Origin: Flavobacterium azooxidireducens
GTDB taxonomy: Bacteria > Bacteroidota > Bacteroidia > Flavobacteriales > Flavobacteriaceae
NCBI RefSeq assembly: GCF_023195775.1
Contig: NZ_CP096205.1
Span: forward strand, 1,798,001-1,862,000
Direction: 5' to 3'
Length of the DNA: 64,000 bases
This document shows positions 33,858 to 45,500 of the stretch, one piece after another; position 1 is the first letter of the stretch; every line of letters begins with the position of its first letter. Under the pieces are notes generated by a model. The model was not told the origin of the DNA. It saw only the letters and a list, made by a program, of their open reading frames with translations, and did no database searches. The translations under genes and the position numbers were made by a program.

Positions 33858-36800
33858 ATGAATACAACTTTACAATTAAAAAAAACCTTAGCTAATTTAT
33901 TTCAAAAGACAACTTTCAATTTTGGAATATTGTTTTTAGGATTTTATTTATTTACCTCTTTGAGTGCACTAGCACAAGTGGTTAACTATGGTTATCAGGA
34001 GTTCAATGGAGTTTCTCATGGAGAGGTTTATACACCTATTGCCGGAACAGATATTTTTGGGTCAACACCATTTAACCAATTCACTCCTATAGGTTCTGAG
34101 ATTCCAATTGGTTTTTCATTCAATTATAATGGCACAAACTATTCACAAGTTAAAGTGCATTCAAATGGGTTTATCTATTTTGGAGGTTCCTCAAATGTTG
34201 TTGCTGCTCAAGCGACTCCTATTAATAATGCAAGTATAACACAATATGCAGGAGCTGTTGCGGGACATTCTAGAGGTTTGGTTTATTCAAGCTTTGGTTC
34301 GGCACCTATTTATAGTGCAGTGACTCATCCAACAAGTGTTGAATATTTAATGACAGGAGCAGTAGGCAGTAGAGTTTTTACTGTGCAATTTAAAAATATG
34401 GCAAGACCCAATGGTTCGTTGGCAGCTAGGGAAGGGTTGTTAAATTTTCAAATTAAATTGCATGAAGGAACAAATGTAGTTGAGGTTATATACGACCAAC
34501 AAGTATCATCTCCTTCAACAAATGTGCAACTTCCCGGACAATGTGGTTTAAGAGGTGCGGCTGCCACGGATTATAGTAATAGAGTAGCAAATTCAGTTGA
34601 TTATCTCGTTACAACACCAGGTGGAGCTAATAATGTTGGTATAAATTACAGAAACACTTCTAATGCAGGAACTGTTATACGTATGCAATGGACACCGCCA
34701 TGTTATACTCCATCGGGATTAACAGCAATAAATTTTACCGGTACAACGGCAGATATTTCATGGACTGCACCAACGGTTGCACCAACCAGTTATCAATTTG
34801 AAGTACGAAGTAGTGGTTTAGCTGGTTCAGGACCAGTTGGTTTAGGCGATTCAGGAACTGTTGCCGGAATATCAACGGTGGCCAATGGTTTATCAGAAGG
34901 TTTTACGTATACATTATATGTGCGTTCGTTTTGTGGCGGGTCAGATTACAGTGCTTGGGTAACAGGACCAACATTTACGTTGCCTTGTGTCGCAACAACG
35001 GTACCTTATTATTTACCTTTCGATCCTATGTCGGATGGATTTACAATTGGTAACATGCCGGTGTGTACGTCTAATCAAAACGGAGGCGGAGGTGGAAACA
35101 ACTGGTTATCCACAAACCCGAATTTTGGAGCTGGTTATTTTGATGAGCATTTAACATATAGTGCTCATCCTACTAATCCGGCAAACACATGGTTTATTAC
35201 AAAGGGTATTGCTTTAACAGCAGGAGAAACCTATCGAATTCAATATCTATATGGAGGATCTTCTAATTTTACTTTCTACACAAATAAAATGGAAGTTCGC
35301 TATGGTACTACCGGAACAGCAGCAGGTTTGGCTGGAGCTATTCAGATAGAAAATCATCCTGAAATTAAATCTTCGCCTGAAACTAATATCGTGAATTTTA
35401 CCGCACCAACAACCGATACCTATTATTTTGGTTTTAGAGCTTATTCTGATGCTAATATGGCCAATCTATATTTAGATGATATCTTTATTGATGTTTCTAA
35501 CTGTTTAAAACCAACAGGTCTTATAGCACCAGCGGTTTTAGTTAGTTTTAATAATGCTACCATCACTTGGACGGCTCCAACACCTTCCCCGGCAAATGGA
35601 TATGCTTATTATTATAACACAACCGGAGTTGCTCCAACTAATGGAACGCCTTTTTCGGGCACAGTTCCTGCAGGAACAACGTTAACAACTATTCCAAGCT
35701 TAACACCCAACACATTATATTACGTTTGGGTAAGAAGTATTTGCGGGCCGTCTGAATTTGGAGAATGGTCAGCAGGAACAAGTTTTACAACGTTACCTGC
35801 ACCACCAGTTTATTGCATTCCTTCTGGAGCGGGTTATTTTCAAGACCCAAATGGTATTACAAACGTAACGATGGGAAGTATAAATAATACAACGGGTCTG
35901 GAATTGCCAAATTATTATGGAAATTATTCCGGTTTAACAACCAATGTGGCTCAAGGAGCAACAGTTCCTGTGAGTATAACTTTTAGAACAGGTTTTACCT
36001 ACGACACAATTATTTGGGTAGATTGGAATAACGATGGTGATTTTGTAGATGCAGGAGAACAAGTATATTCCGGAGTATCAGGATTTACTAATCCAACTAC
36101 TTTGTTAGCCAGTTTTACTGTGCCAGGAGCTCAGCCTCTAGGACCAAGACGATTACGTATTGGTAGTATAGATGCCCCTACTTTTGTAGGGGGAGCGTTA
36201 ACGTCGTGTAGAAATGGTGAGTATCAAGCTTTTGAAGATTATACCATTAACGTAATATTTCCACCGCCAGCGTTAACGCTAAGTGCGTCAACAATGTCGG
36301 CTCAATGTGGATTAACTAATTCACCGTTAATTACCATTACATCGCCTTTAGCAAATTATGATGTGTATACCTGGACACCATCTGCAGGTGTGTCCGGTAC
36401 TCCCGGAACAGGTTTTACATTTAATACCAGTGCAACTACAACCTATATTTTAACAGCTAGTCAAACCAGTGGTAGTTTCAGTACCAATACGGCTACGTTT
36501 ACCTATGTAGCCAATGAAACCCCTACACCTATTACAATTGCAACGCCAAACGGAACAGCAAGCTGTGTCAATGGACCGGCTATACAGTTAAATGCAGCAG
36601 GTGGTATTGTTTCAAATGTAACAGTGTTTAGTGAAAACTTTAATTCAGGCATCAACGGGCCACCGGATTTAGTTCCTGTGCCGCCGGTACTTCAGTTTAA
36701 ATCAAGAATTAGTTCTACTGGAGGAAGTAGTCCTGCTGCTTCTGCCTGGACGATACGACCAAGCGGATACACCACAACGGGTCCAGTTTGGTTTGATACT

Positions 36801-39311
36801 TTTAGTAGTAATGATAACACTAATTTTGTTTTTGCTAATTCAGATTCACAAGGAGATCTTCCTGCACCAAGTGTAACTAGATCAAGGTTGATTTCACCAC
36901 CAATCAATTTAACCTCATACACCTCTGCAACATTAAACTTTTATCATTATTTCAGGTATTTGGGAATAAATGATTTAGCTTATGTTCAAGTGGCTATTGA
37001 TAACGCAAATCTTGCTACTTTCCCGGAAGGAACCGATCCTGAATCGCCCTCATTAACTTGGACTAATTTAGCTCAATATACTTCCAATCAAGGAACGGCT
37101 ACCAATTTTGCACAGACATTTTTAAATTTGAACCCGTATGCCGGGCAAGTAATTCGAATTCGTTTTAATTACCAATCCAATTGGGGTTGGGGTTGGGCTG
37201 TTGATAATTTTAGAGTATTGGGAAGTGCTTCATCAGATATTGTTTGGTCACCAACTACTGGATTGTATACCGATGCGGCTGGAACTATTCCATATACCGG
37301 AACAGCTACAAATGTAGTATATGCTATGCCTGCTACAGATCAAGTTTATACAGCTGCAGCAACTGCACCGGGACCAACTTTTTGTCAAAGTACACAAACA
37401 GTTGCCATCACGGTTACACCACAAGTAGGAGGAACACTTTCTGCTAATCAAGTTTCTTGTGATACGGCTTCGTTTAACAACATTACATTAACAGGTCATA
37501 CAGGAAATATAATTCGTTGGGAATATGCTAATGATGCTGCTTTTACAGTGGGTGTAACAACTATTGCAAACACAACAACAACGTTAACTCCTGCACAATT
37601 TGGAACATTTACAACTGTTCGCTATTTTAGAGCAGTGGTGGGAACGGGTGTATGTAATCCTGTTTATTCAACAATAACTTCAGTAACTATTAATTCAACT
37701 ACATTAACAGGAACCAATACATGGAGTAACGGTACACCGGATATAACTAAGCGAGTAATTATTGCAGGAAACTATACAGCCTCTTCAAACTTTAGTGCTT
37801 GTTCGGTTCAGGTTTTGTCCGGAGCAACTTTACTTGTGCAATCAGGTGTAACAGTTATAGTTGAAAACGAGTTTGTGGTAGATGGACCTTCTTTGCCTAC
37901 CACAGTTATTTTTCAAAATAATTCAAGTTTAGTGCAGTTGAGCGATGCGGTTAATTCAGGTTCAATCCGATATGAAAGAAACACAACGCCTGTTGTTTTT
38001 TATGACTATACCTATTGGTCGTCGCCGGTTGCAAATCAGACGTTAGGAACTTTTTCACCAGACACAGCTGCCAATCGTTTTTATGTGTTTAATAACACAA
38101 CCTATTCTTGGCAAAATATTAGTACGGCTTCTGTAATGAATGCGGCTAAAGGATATATAATTAGAGCTCCAGGCACACACAGTACAACAGTACCGTCGGT
38201 TTTCACGGGTTCGTTTTATGGAGTGCCCCACAATGGACCTTATTCCATTGGTATAGTTGTTTCGGGAACGCAAAACAGAAACTTATTAGGAAATCCGTAT
38301 CCAAGTGCTATTGATGCCGATTTGTTGTATGCGGCAAATAATACAGTGTTGCAAGGAAACATGTTCTTTTGGACGCACAATACACCAATAACGGCAAATA
38401 ATTATAATTCTAACGATTATGCTGTTTATAATGCATCAGGTGGGGCTGGAACAGCTGCTTCACCAAATCCGGGTGTAAATCCAAATGTTCCAAACGGTAA
38501 TATTGCTGCAGGACAAGGATTTTTTGTGCAAGGATTGGCATCTGGAACAGTTAATTTTGATAACACAATACGTTTGTCAGGATCAAACAATTTGTTTTAT
38601 AGAAGTGCAAATGCTCAGCAACTCAAATCACTTGAAAAACATAGAATTTGGTTAAATATAATCAACCAACAAGGGGCATACAAACAAATGCTGCTAGGTT
38701 ATATTGAAGGAGCAACAAACGAATTAGATAATGCGTACGATGCCGAACTAACAGAAGCAGGAAATGTGGTTAGTCTTTACTCTTTAAACAGTGATAAAAA
38801 ATTAACGATACAAGGACGAACATTGCCGTTTAATGTGAATGACGAAGTGCCGCTTGGTTTTAGAACTTCTGTTCCGGGAGCCTATTCAATTGAATTAGAA
38901 AATTTTGATGGTTTGTTTGAAGAAGGACAAATAGTTTATTTAGAAGATAAATGGCTTAATGTAATTCATAATTTGAACGAAAGTAATTATAACTTTACAA
39001 CAGAAACCGGAACTTTTGAAGATCGATTTGAGGTTCAATTTACTAACGGAACATTAGGAGTTACTAATCCAACCGATGCATCCAATGCAATTGTTGTCTA
39101 TAAAAATAGCGAAACCATTTTCATCAATTCATCCAATTTAATGATGGCCGAAGTAAAACTTTTTGATATCAGAGGACGATTGATTACAGCCAAACAGGAT
39201 ATCTTGGCAACAGAGGTAAGTTTTGCCAATTTAAACATTGCTAACCAAATGATTTTAGTTCAAATTACAACCACAGATGGTGTAATTTTGACCAAAAAAG
39301 TCGCCTATTAA
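33858..39311 (+). CDS. Very large secreted FN3/GEVED protein, T9SS type C-like signal
   Basis: 1817 aa. Signal sequence of about 40 residues (FGILFLGFYLFTSLSALAQ). N-terminal domain at about 41-285 (GFSFNYNGTNYSQVKVHSNG...GQCGLRG); FN3; choice-of-anchor J-like at about 385-550; FN3 at about 555-650; GEVED at about 655-800 (WVDWNNDGDFVDAGEQVYSG); Ig-like; a jelly roll at about 910-1100 (FSENFNSGINGPP...WGWGWAVDNFRVLG). The WSNGTPD...YWSSPVANQ...LLGNPYPSAIDAD region runs from about 1287, and the ChiA-like sorting signal ends in LFDIRGRLITAKQ...IANQMILVQI...LTKKVAY. It resembles the neighbour at 27513 in module order but adds a GEVED domain. Confidence 0.88.
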   Translation: MNTTLQLKKTLANLFQKTTFNFGILFLGFYLFTSLSALAQVVNYGYQEFNGVSHGEVYTPIAGTDIFGSTPFNQFTPIGSEIPIGFSFNYNGTNYSQVKVHSNGFIYFGGSSNVVAAQATPINNASITQYAGAVAGHSRGLVYSSFGSAPIYSAVTHPTSVEYLMTGAVGSRVFTVQFKNMARPNGSLAAREGLLNFQIKLHEGTNVVEVIYDQQVSSPSTNVQLPGQCGLRGAAATDYSNRVANSVDYLVTTPGGANNVGINYRNTSNAGTVIRMQWTPPCYTPSGLTAINFTGTTADISWTAPTVAPTSYQFEVRSSGLAGSGPVGLGDSGTVAGISTVANGLSEGFTYTLYVRSFCGGSDYSAWVTGPTFTLPCVATTVPYYLPFDPMSDGFTIGNMPVCTSNQNGGGGGNNWLSTNPNFGAGYFDEHLTYSAHPTNPANTWFITKGIALTAGETYRIQYLYGGSSNFTFYTNKMEVRYGTTGTAAGLAGAIQIENHPEIKSSPETNIVNFTAPTTDTYYFGFRAYSDANMANLYLDDIFIDVSNCLKPTGLIAPAVLVSFNNATITWTAPTPSPANGYAYYYNTTGVAPTNGTPFSGTVPAGTTLTTIPSLTPNTLYYVWVRSICGPSEFGEWSAGTSFTTLPAPPVYCIPSGAGYFQDPNGITNVTMGSINNTTGLELPNYYGNYSGLTTNVAQGATVPVSITFRTGFTYDTIIWVDWNNDGDFVDAGEQVYSGVSGFTNPTTLLASFTVPGAQPLGPRRLRIGSIDAPTFVGGALTSCRNGEYQAFEDYTINVIFPPPALTLSASTMSAQCGLTNSPLITITSPLANYDVYTWTPSAGVSGTPGTGFTFNTSATTTYILTASQTSGSFSTNTATFTYVANETPTPITIATPNGTASCVNGPAIQLNAAGGIVSNVTVFSENFNSGINGPPDLVPVPPVLQFKSRISSTGGSSPAASAWTIRPSGYTTTGPVWFDTFSSNDNTNFVFANSDSQGDLPAPSVTRSRLISPPINLTSYTSATLNFYHYFRYLGINDLAYVQVAIDNANLATFPEGTDPESPSLTWTNLAQYTSNQGTATNFAQTFLNLNPYAGQVIRIRFNYQSNWGWGWAVDNFRVLGSASSDIVWSPTTGLYTDAAGTIPYTGTATNVVYAMPATDQVYTAAATAPGPTFCQSTQTVAITVTPQVGGTLSANQVSCDTASFNNITLTGHTGNIIRWEYANDAAFTVGVTTIANTTTTLTPAQFGTFTTVRYFRAVVGTGVCNPVYSTITSVTINSTTLTGTNTWSNGTPDITKRVIIAGNYTASSNFSACSVQVLSGATLLVQSGVTVIVENEFVVDGPSLPTTVIFQNNSSLVQLSDAVNSGSIRYERNTTPVVFYDYTYWSSPVANQTLGTFSPDTAANRFYVFNNTTYSWQNISTASVMNAAKGYIIRAPGTHSTTVPSVFTGSFYGVPHNGPYSIGIVVSGTQNRNLLGNPYPSAIDADLLYAANNTVLQGNMFFWTHNTPITANNYNSNDYAVYNASGGAGTAASPNPGVNPNVPNGNIAAGQGFFVQGLASGTVNFDNTIRLSGSNNLFYRSANAQQLKSLEKHRIWLNIINQQGAYKQMLLGYIEGATNELDNAYDAELTEAGNVVSLYSLNSDKKLTIQGRTLPFNVNDEVPLGFRTSVPGAYSIELENFDGLFEEGQIVYLEDKWLNVIHNLNESNYNFTTETGTFEDRFEVQFTNGTLGVTNPTDASNAIVVYKNSETIFINSSNLMMAEVKLFDIRGRLITAKQDILATEVSFANLNIANQMILVQITTTDGVILTKKVAY

Positions 39312-39331
39312 AAAATCAAAAATTTAACTAT

Positions 39332-39367
39332 AAAACCCTTAGAGTTTTCTAAGGGTTTTGTTTTTTT
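39332..39367 (+). terminator. Rho-independent terminator after the gene at 33858
   Basis: Perfect 12-bp stem AAAACCCTTAGA (39332-39343) / TCTAAGGGTTTT (39348-39359), then G and T7. Confidence 0.88.
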
Positions 39368-39516
39368 ATAAACAAGTCAAAAAAAAATTGTTAAAAAGAA
39401 ATGATATGCATTTTATCGATTAATCGTGCTTTTTAACGATTTGTATAGGTTTGCTTAACAACATGTTAACAAATTTTGTTACATTCACTAACTTATTTTA
39501 AACCAATTTTTTAATT

Positions 39517-42500
39517 ATGACTAAATACTACAATTCGTTGAGTTGGCGTTTGGGGACGTCGCTCAAAACCCGAGAACCGGATGGAGATAAAAATCCATAT
39601 GTTAGTTCGTTTTTTGCCACTAAGAAAGTATGGCATTTGATGTTTTTATTTTTGATATTGAACATTTTTAGTTTGGATTCTTTTGCTCAAATTACTGTTG
39701 GTGCAGGTAACACATCAAATGGAAATGGACCTTTTAGTTCGTGTTGGGGATATTCCTATCATCAGCAAATTTACCTTCAACCAACTATCAACACAGCAGG
39801 TAATATAACGTCTTTGTCTTTTACAAGTGCGGGAATAATTCCAACTACAGCAACAGGCGGTACACCTAATACTCCACAAGGTGCCAATACCGCTTTTAGG
39901 ATATATTTAGGCCATACCACCAAAGCAGACTTTGCAACCAATAACGATTGGGAGCCATTGGCAAACTTGACATTGGTTTATGATGGGTCTGTCACTATGC
40001 CAACATCATCTGGGCAAGTGATTACTATCAATTTAACTGTTCCTTTTGCATATAATAACACAGATAATCTAATTTTAGCGGTTGACGAAAACTCACCAGG
40101 ATATTCTTGTACTTATAATTGGCTAGCAAATACAGCTCAAACAAATAGAAATATTTATTTTCGAAGTGATACCATAAATCCTGACCCTACCGCACCTGGT
40201 ACGGGAGCGAGAACAACAACAACACCGCAAGTAGTTTTGGGCGGTCTGGTTCCTGTTTTACCACCTAATTGTATTGCTTCTCCAACCACTCCTTCAAATG
40301 CAGGTACTGGGTTTAATGGTTCAAACTTAACTTGGTCTGGAGCAACAGGAAATCCTTCTGGTTATACATTATACTTCGGAACAGATGGAGGAGGGACATT
40401 AGCTCCTACCAATTTAGTGAATGGAAGTGCATTAGGTTTAACCAATACTTATGCTATACCACCAGGAACTTTATCACCATCAACAACCTATTATTGGCAG
40501 GTAATTCCAACGAACAATAATGGTGCAGCCACAGGTTGTGCAATTTGGTCTTTCACAACAGCAAATTTGCCAAATTGTGTCACAACACAAACACCTGCAA
40601 ATCTTGCCACAAATGTGGCTCTTAACACTGCTTTATCATGGAGTTCAGTAGCGGGAGCATCTAGTTATGATGTTTTCCTTGGAACTTCATCACCAGCAGC
40701 TTTTTATGCCAATGCAACAGGAACTTCAACACCATTAGTAGCAACATTATTGGCGAATACAGAATATTTTTATAAAATTGTCCCTAAAAATGCATTAGGA
40801 AGTGCAACATCTTGTGTTGAAGGTTCTTTTACAACAGGTTCTAGTTTTATATATTGTAATCCTACCTATTCTTTAGGGTGTGGAACCGATGCTATTACTA
40901 ATGTAGTTTTGGGAAGTTTATCAAACGCATCAGGCTGTACTGCTTCTCCACATTATACTTTTTATAATGCATTAACAGTTCCTACACTTCAAAGAGGGGT
41001 GAATCAAAATATATCCATTTCTTTTGGTACGGACTCTAACCAATATTCTGCTGTTTGGGTGGATTTTAATCAAAATGGTACTTTTGAAGCCTCAGAAGGA
41101 TTTCTAGCTACTGGTAATGCCGGAGCAAGCGGCACCGCTGTAATCACAATTAATGTTCCACTAGGAGCCGTTTTAGGAAATACTAGACTAAGAGTTAGAG
41201 GTGGAGATGATTCTCCTCTTACGACTAGTATGGCTTGTGGTGCATCTGCTAGTTCTTATGGTGAAACAGAAGATTATATTGTTACTATAACAGAAGCCCC
41301 AGTTTGTTTACCTCCAACAGCATTTACTGCTAATGTGTTAGGTGATTCTGTTAACTTGAACTGGTCAAGTACAGGCTCTGATTTTCAAATAGAATATGGT
41401 CTGTCAGGTTTTACATTAGGAACTGGAACAACCGTTTTAGCAAGCGGAATATCTACAACAATAGAAGAACTTACACTTGAACAAGCATATCAAACCTACA
41501 TTCGTCAAGATTGTGGCGTAGATGGTTTTAGTTCTTGGGTAGGGCCAATTACCTTTACCCCATCAAACTCGGTTACTAATACTTCTGGAAATATTAGTAC
41601 TTTATTAGTAGCTGTTGAGCCTACGCCATCAACTTTTTCAACATGTCCTGGAACATTATCTATTACTGTTCCTACAGGAAAATGGATCGCTTCATTAGCA
41701 GTTGAATACAGTATGACTGCTGTGGGAGACCTTTTTGATGAGGGTTGGATGAGCGAACAACGTTCCTTCATTTATTCCCCAACTTTAGGAGTAGGTGAAG
41801 CAACTGTTGCTGCAGGAGCAGGAGATTCCACAGGTACATTTAATTACAGTAGAAACCTTCCGTTCGCTGAACAAGCCACAGGTACTATAACATTCCAATT
41901 ACATGCCTTTAGAGGGTATGGAGGAAGTGGTTGTGGAACAACTTTTAACTTGGTGAATAATGGAACTTGGAAATTAACTCCAGTTTTTGAAGATATACCA
42001 AGTTGTTTTGCTGTTTCAGCTAGTAGTATAGTAGTTGTACCAAGTGCTGTAGATAGTGCTTCTATTACTTGGAACGCACCATCATCGCCACCTGCTGTGG
42101 GCTATGAGTGGGCAATGACCACTTCGGCAACGCCTCCTACTTCAGGAACTTTTACGGCAACAACATCGGCAGAAGCGGGTTCTTTAGCGATAGGAACTTC
42201 CTATTATGTGCATGTTCGCGGAGTATGTGAAGAGGGGGTAGATTATAGTGCTTGGAGAACTTCAGCAATTTATAATACACCTTGTATATCAACCACAGTA
42301 CCTTATTTTATGGGGTTTGAAGTGGCTGAAAACACAAGCTGTCTCTTGTATCAAGATTTGAATGGTGTGTCAACTTGGAATGTCTTTACAGGTACTTCAA
42401 CATCAGCATCAACAGGAACAAATAGTATGCAGTATCAGTGGAATGCTTCAGTTCCGGGTAATGATTGGTTCTTCCTTCAAGGATTAACATTAGATGCCAA

Positions 42501-45500
42501 TGCTAATTACCGTTTCAAATTTAAATACAAAGCATCAGATGGCCCTACCTATGTTGAAAATTTGGAGGTAAAATACGGAACATTACCTACAGCTTCTGAA
42601 ATGACTTCTGGAACGTTGGCTACCCTTACAGGAATTAATTCTGCTTTGGCAAGTCCATTTTCTGAGTTTACAATTGATTTTTCACCTGCTACTACAGGAG
42701 TATATTATATTGGATTCCATAATTTCTCTGCGGCTGATAATGCATTTCTATATATCGATGATATTTCAGTAGATTTTGTACCTCCGGTATTTACATCATT
42801 CGAACCAGCAACAGCATGTTCTGATGATTTAAATGAAACTACTATCACTATAACAGGTTCAAATCTATCCGATATTTCTGAAATAGAGATTAACGGAAGT
42901 TCTTATCCTTTTACGGTGGTAAATGACACTACTATTACAGTTGATTTAGATGAAAATGTAACCACTGGTGTAATAACAATCTCGGATGGTTTTTCAACAG
43001 TAAATAGTGCTACTTTGTTTGAAGTATTCAACTCACCGGATGTTGATCCAATCACAGCACCAGATACAGCCTTATGTATGCCTAATACATTATTATTAAC
43101 AAGTACATCAGGTGGTTCTTGGTCATCGTCAGATGAGACTATAGCAACTGTTGTTGGAGGTACAGTTTCAGGGGTTAGTCCTGGTACCGTAACAATCAGC
43201 TATTCAATTACTGATAATGGCTGTACTACTACTGTTACCTATGATGTAACTATTAATGCTCCAGTAGTAATTAACTCATTTACACCAAGTCAAACTGTTG
43301 TAACGGGTAATAATGCTACATTCTCAGTTACTGCTTCAGGAACGGGATTAACCTATCAATGGTTTGCCTTTGATGGTATTGATACGTACCAATTGGATGA
43401 TTTGTTAAGCTTATATGGAGAATCATATACAGGTTCTACTACTTCTTCTTTAGTTATTGGAAGTGTGCCCGGAGATATGAATGGTTTTGAGTTTTATTGT
43501 GAGGTATCAGGAGTTTCTCCTTGTACACCAGAAACTACAACACCAAATTCTATACTAAATGTAGGTGATACTGGTATTAGTTCTGATCCTGTGAATGCTG
43601 CACTTTGTGATGGTGGTTCAACTACTTTCACTGTTGTGAGATCAGGTGATGATGCAGAAGAAGATATTACCTATTCATGGGAATATGATGCAGATGGTAC
43701 AGAAAACTGGTTGCCTGTTACGGATGGTGATTTAGACGGTATGACAATCTCAGACGCTGAGACTAATGTATTATCTGTTTCTACAATTACATTAGTTCAT
43801 GATGGTTATAGATTTAGAGGAGTAGTTACAGGACCTGCAAATGCAGCAACTTCAAACCCTGCTACTTTAACTGTAAATGAAGGTGTTTCAATTTCAGATC
43901 AACCGGATAGTACTTTGGTTTGTAGAATTAATACAACTGCTAACTTTAGCGTTGCTACAGGTGGAGTTGTTTCTGGAATTCAATGGCAATCTTCTCCAAA
44001 TGGAGTTGATACTTGGACTAATGTTGGAACAGGAGCTTCACTAAGTGTGAATGTTACTCCTGCTAGTTCTGTTGGTGTAACTTATTACAGAGCTGTTGTT
44101 AGTGGCACCTCACCTTGTTTACCATTAAATTCAGATGTTGTTACGTTAACAGTTCAACAACCAACAATTTCGGTAACACCAAGTTCTGCTTCTTATTGTG
44201 TACCAAGTGATCCAGTAAGTTTAACTGCTTCAGGAGCCGCTACATACACATGGTCGCCAGCAACAGGTTTAAGTGCAACAACTGGAGATACTGTCTTGGC
44301 TTCTCCTGCCTCTACTACAACTTATACAGTTACAGGTGTAGATGCTGATGGTTGTTCAAATACAACTACAGTAACTGTAACTGTAAATAATGCTGTTCTT
44401 GCTACAGCAACGGCAACTCCAGACACGGTTTGTCCGGAAGCAAATGTACAGTTAGATGTTACTCCAACTCAAGGAAGTAAAAATATCAGTGCTTATAAAT
44501 TTACTAGAACAACATCTACTTATTCAGCTTTAACTGGAGCAACTACATTTTCTATAAGTGCAGGAGCCGGTACAGCTGATGATGGGTATTCTGCTTTATT
44601 AGGTATTGGATTTAATTTTAACTTCGGCGGGAATAATTTCACACAGTTTAGAGTAAGTTCAAACGGAGCTGTTTATTTAGGAGGTGCTCCGGCAGCTACT
44701 TCTTATGCTGCTTTAGGTGCAGACTCAAATGTAATTGCGTTTAACAGTCGTGATTTAAATAATTCTGGTGCTGTTTATAGTTATGTTGTAGATGGAGTAG
44801 CTCCAAATAGAATTTTAAAAATCCAGGCTACTAATTTTTACAGATACAATACTCCAGCTCATACAGGAAATGCACAAGTTTGGTTGCATGAAACTTCTAA
44901 TTTAGTTGAAATTCGTTATGGAGCTTATAACCAAGCATGGACTTCAGCTGGAGTACAAGTTGGTTTAAGAGGAACCTCATCAGCAGCAACTCAAATTCGT
45001 TCGATTTCATCAACAACTTGGGCTGCTATTACTGATGCAAGTGCATCAACTTCCAGTTCAGCAACAATTACTCAAGGAACCACAAACCAAGTTGTAAGTG
45101 GAACTTTGTTTAGATTTACACCTGATTACTCAGATCAATTTACTTACTCTTGGACTTCTGAACCTGCAGGCTTTACGTCTTCAGTTAAAAATCCAATAGC
45201 AAACCCAACAGAAGATACTACTTATACAGTTACTGTAACAGGAGCTTCAGGATGTTCTACAACATCAGAAGTTGCTGTAAGTGTTATTTCTGGTGCTGAA
45301 ATTGAAACTCAACCAGTTTCATTAGTACAATGTGCCGGAACAAATGCTACTTTCACTGTAGAAGCTTCAGGTCCGGGTATAACTTACCAATGGAGAAAAG
45401 GTGGTGCTAGTATTGATGGTGCTACTTCAGCAACATTACAATTGAATAACATTTCAGCAAGTGATGATGCCTCTTATGATGTGGTAGTTACTCCGTTATG

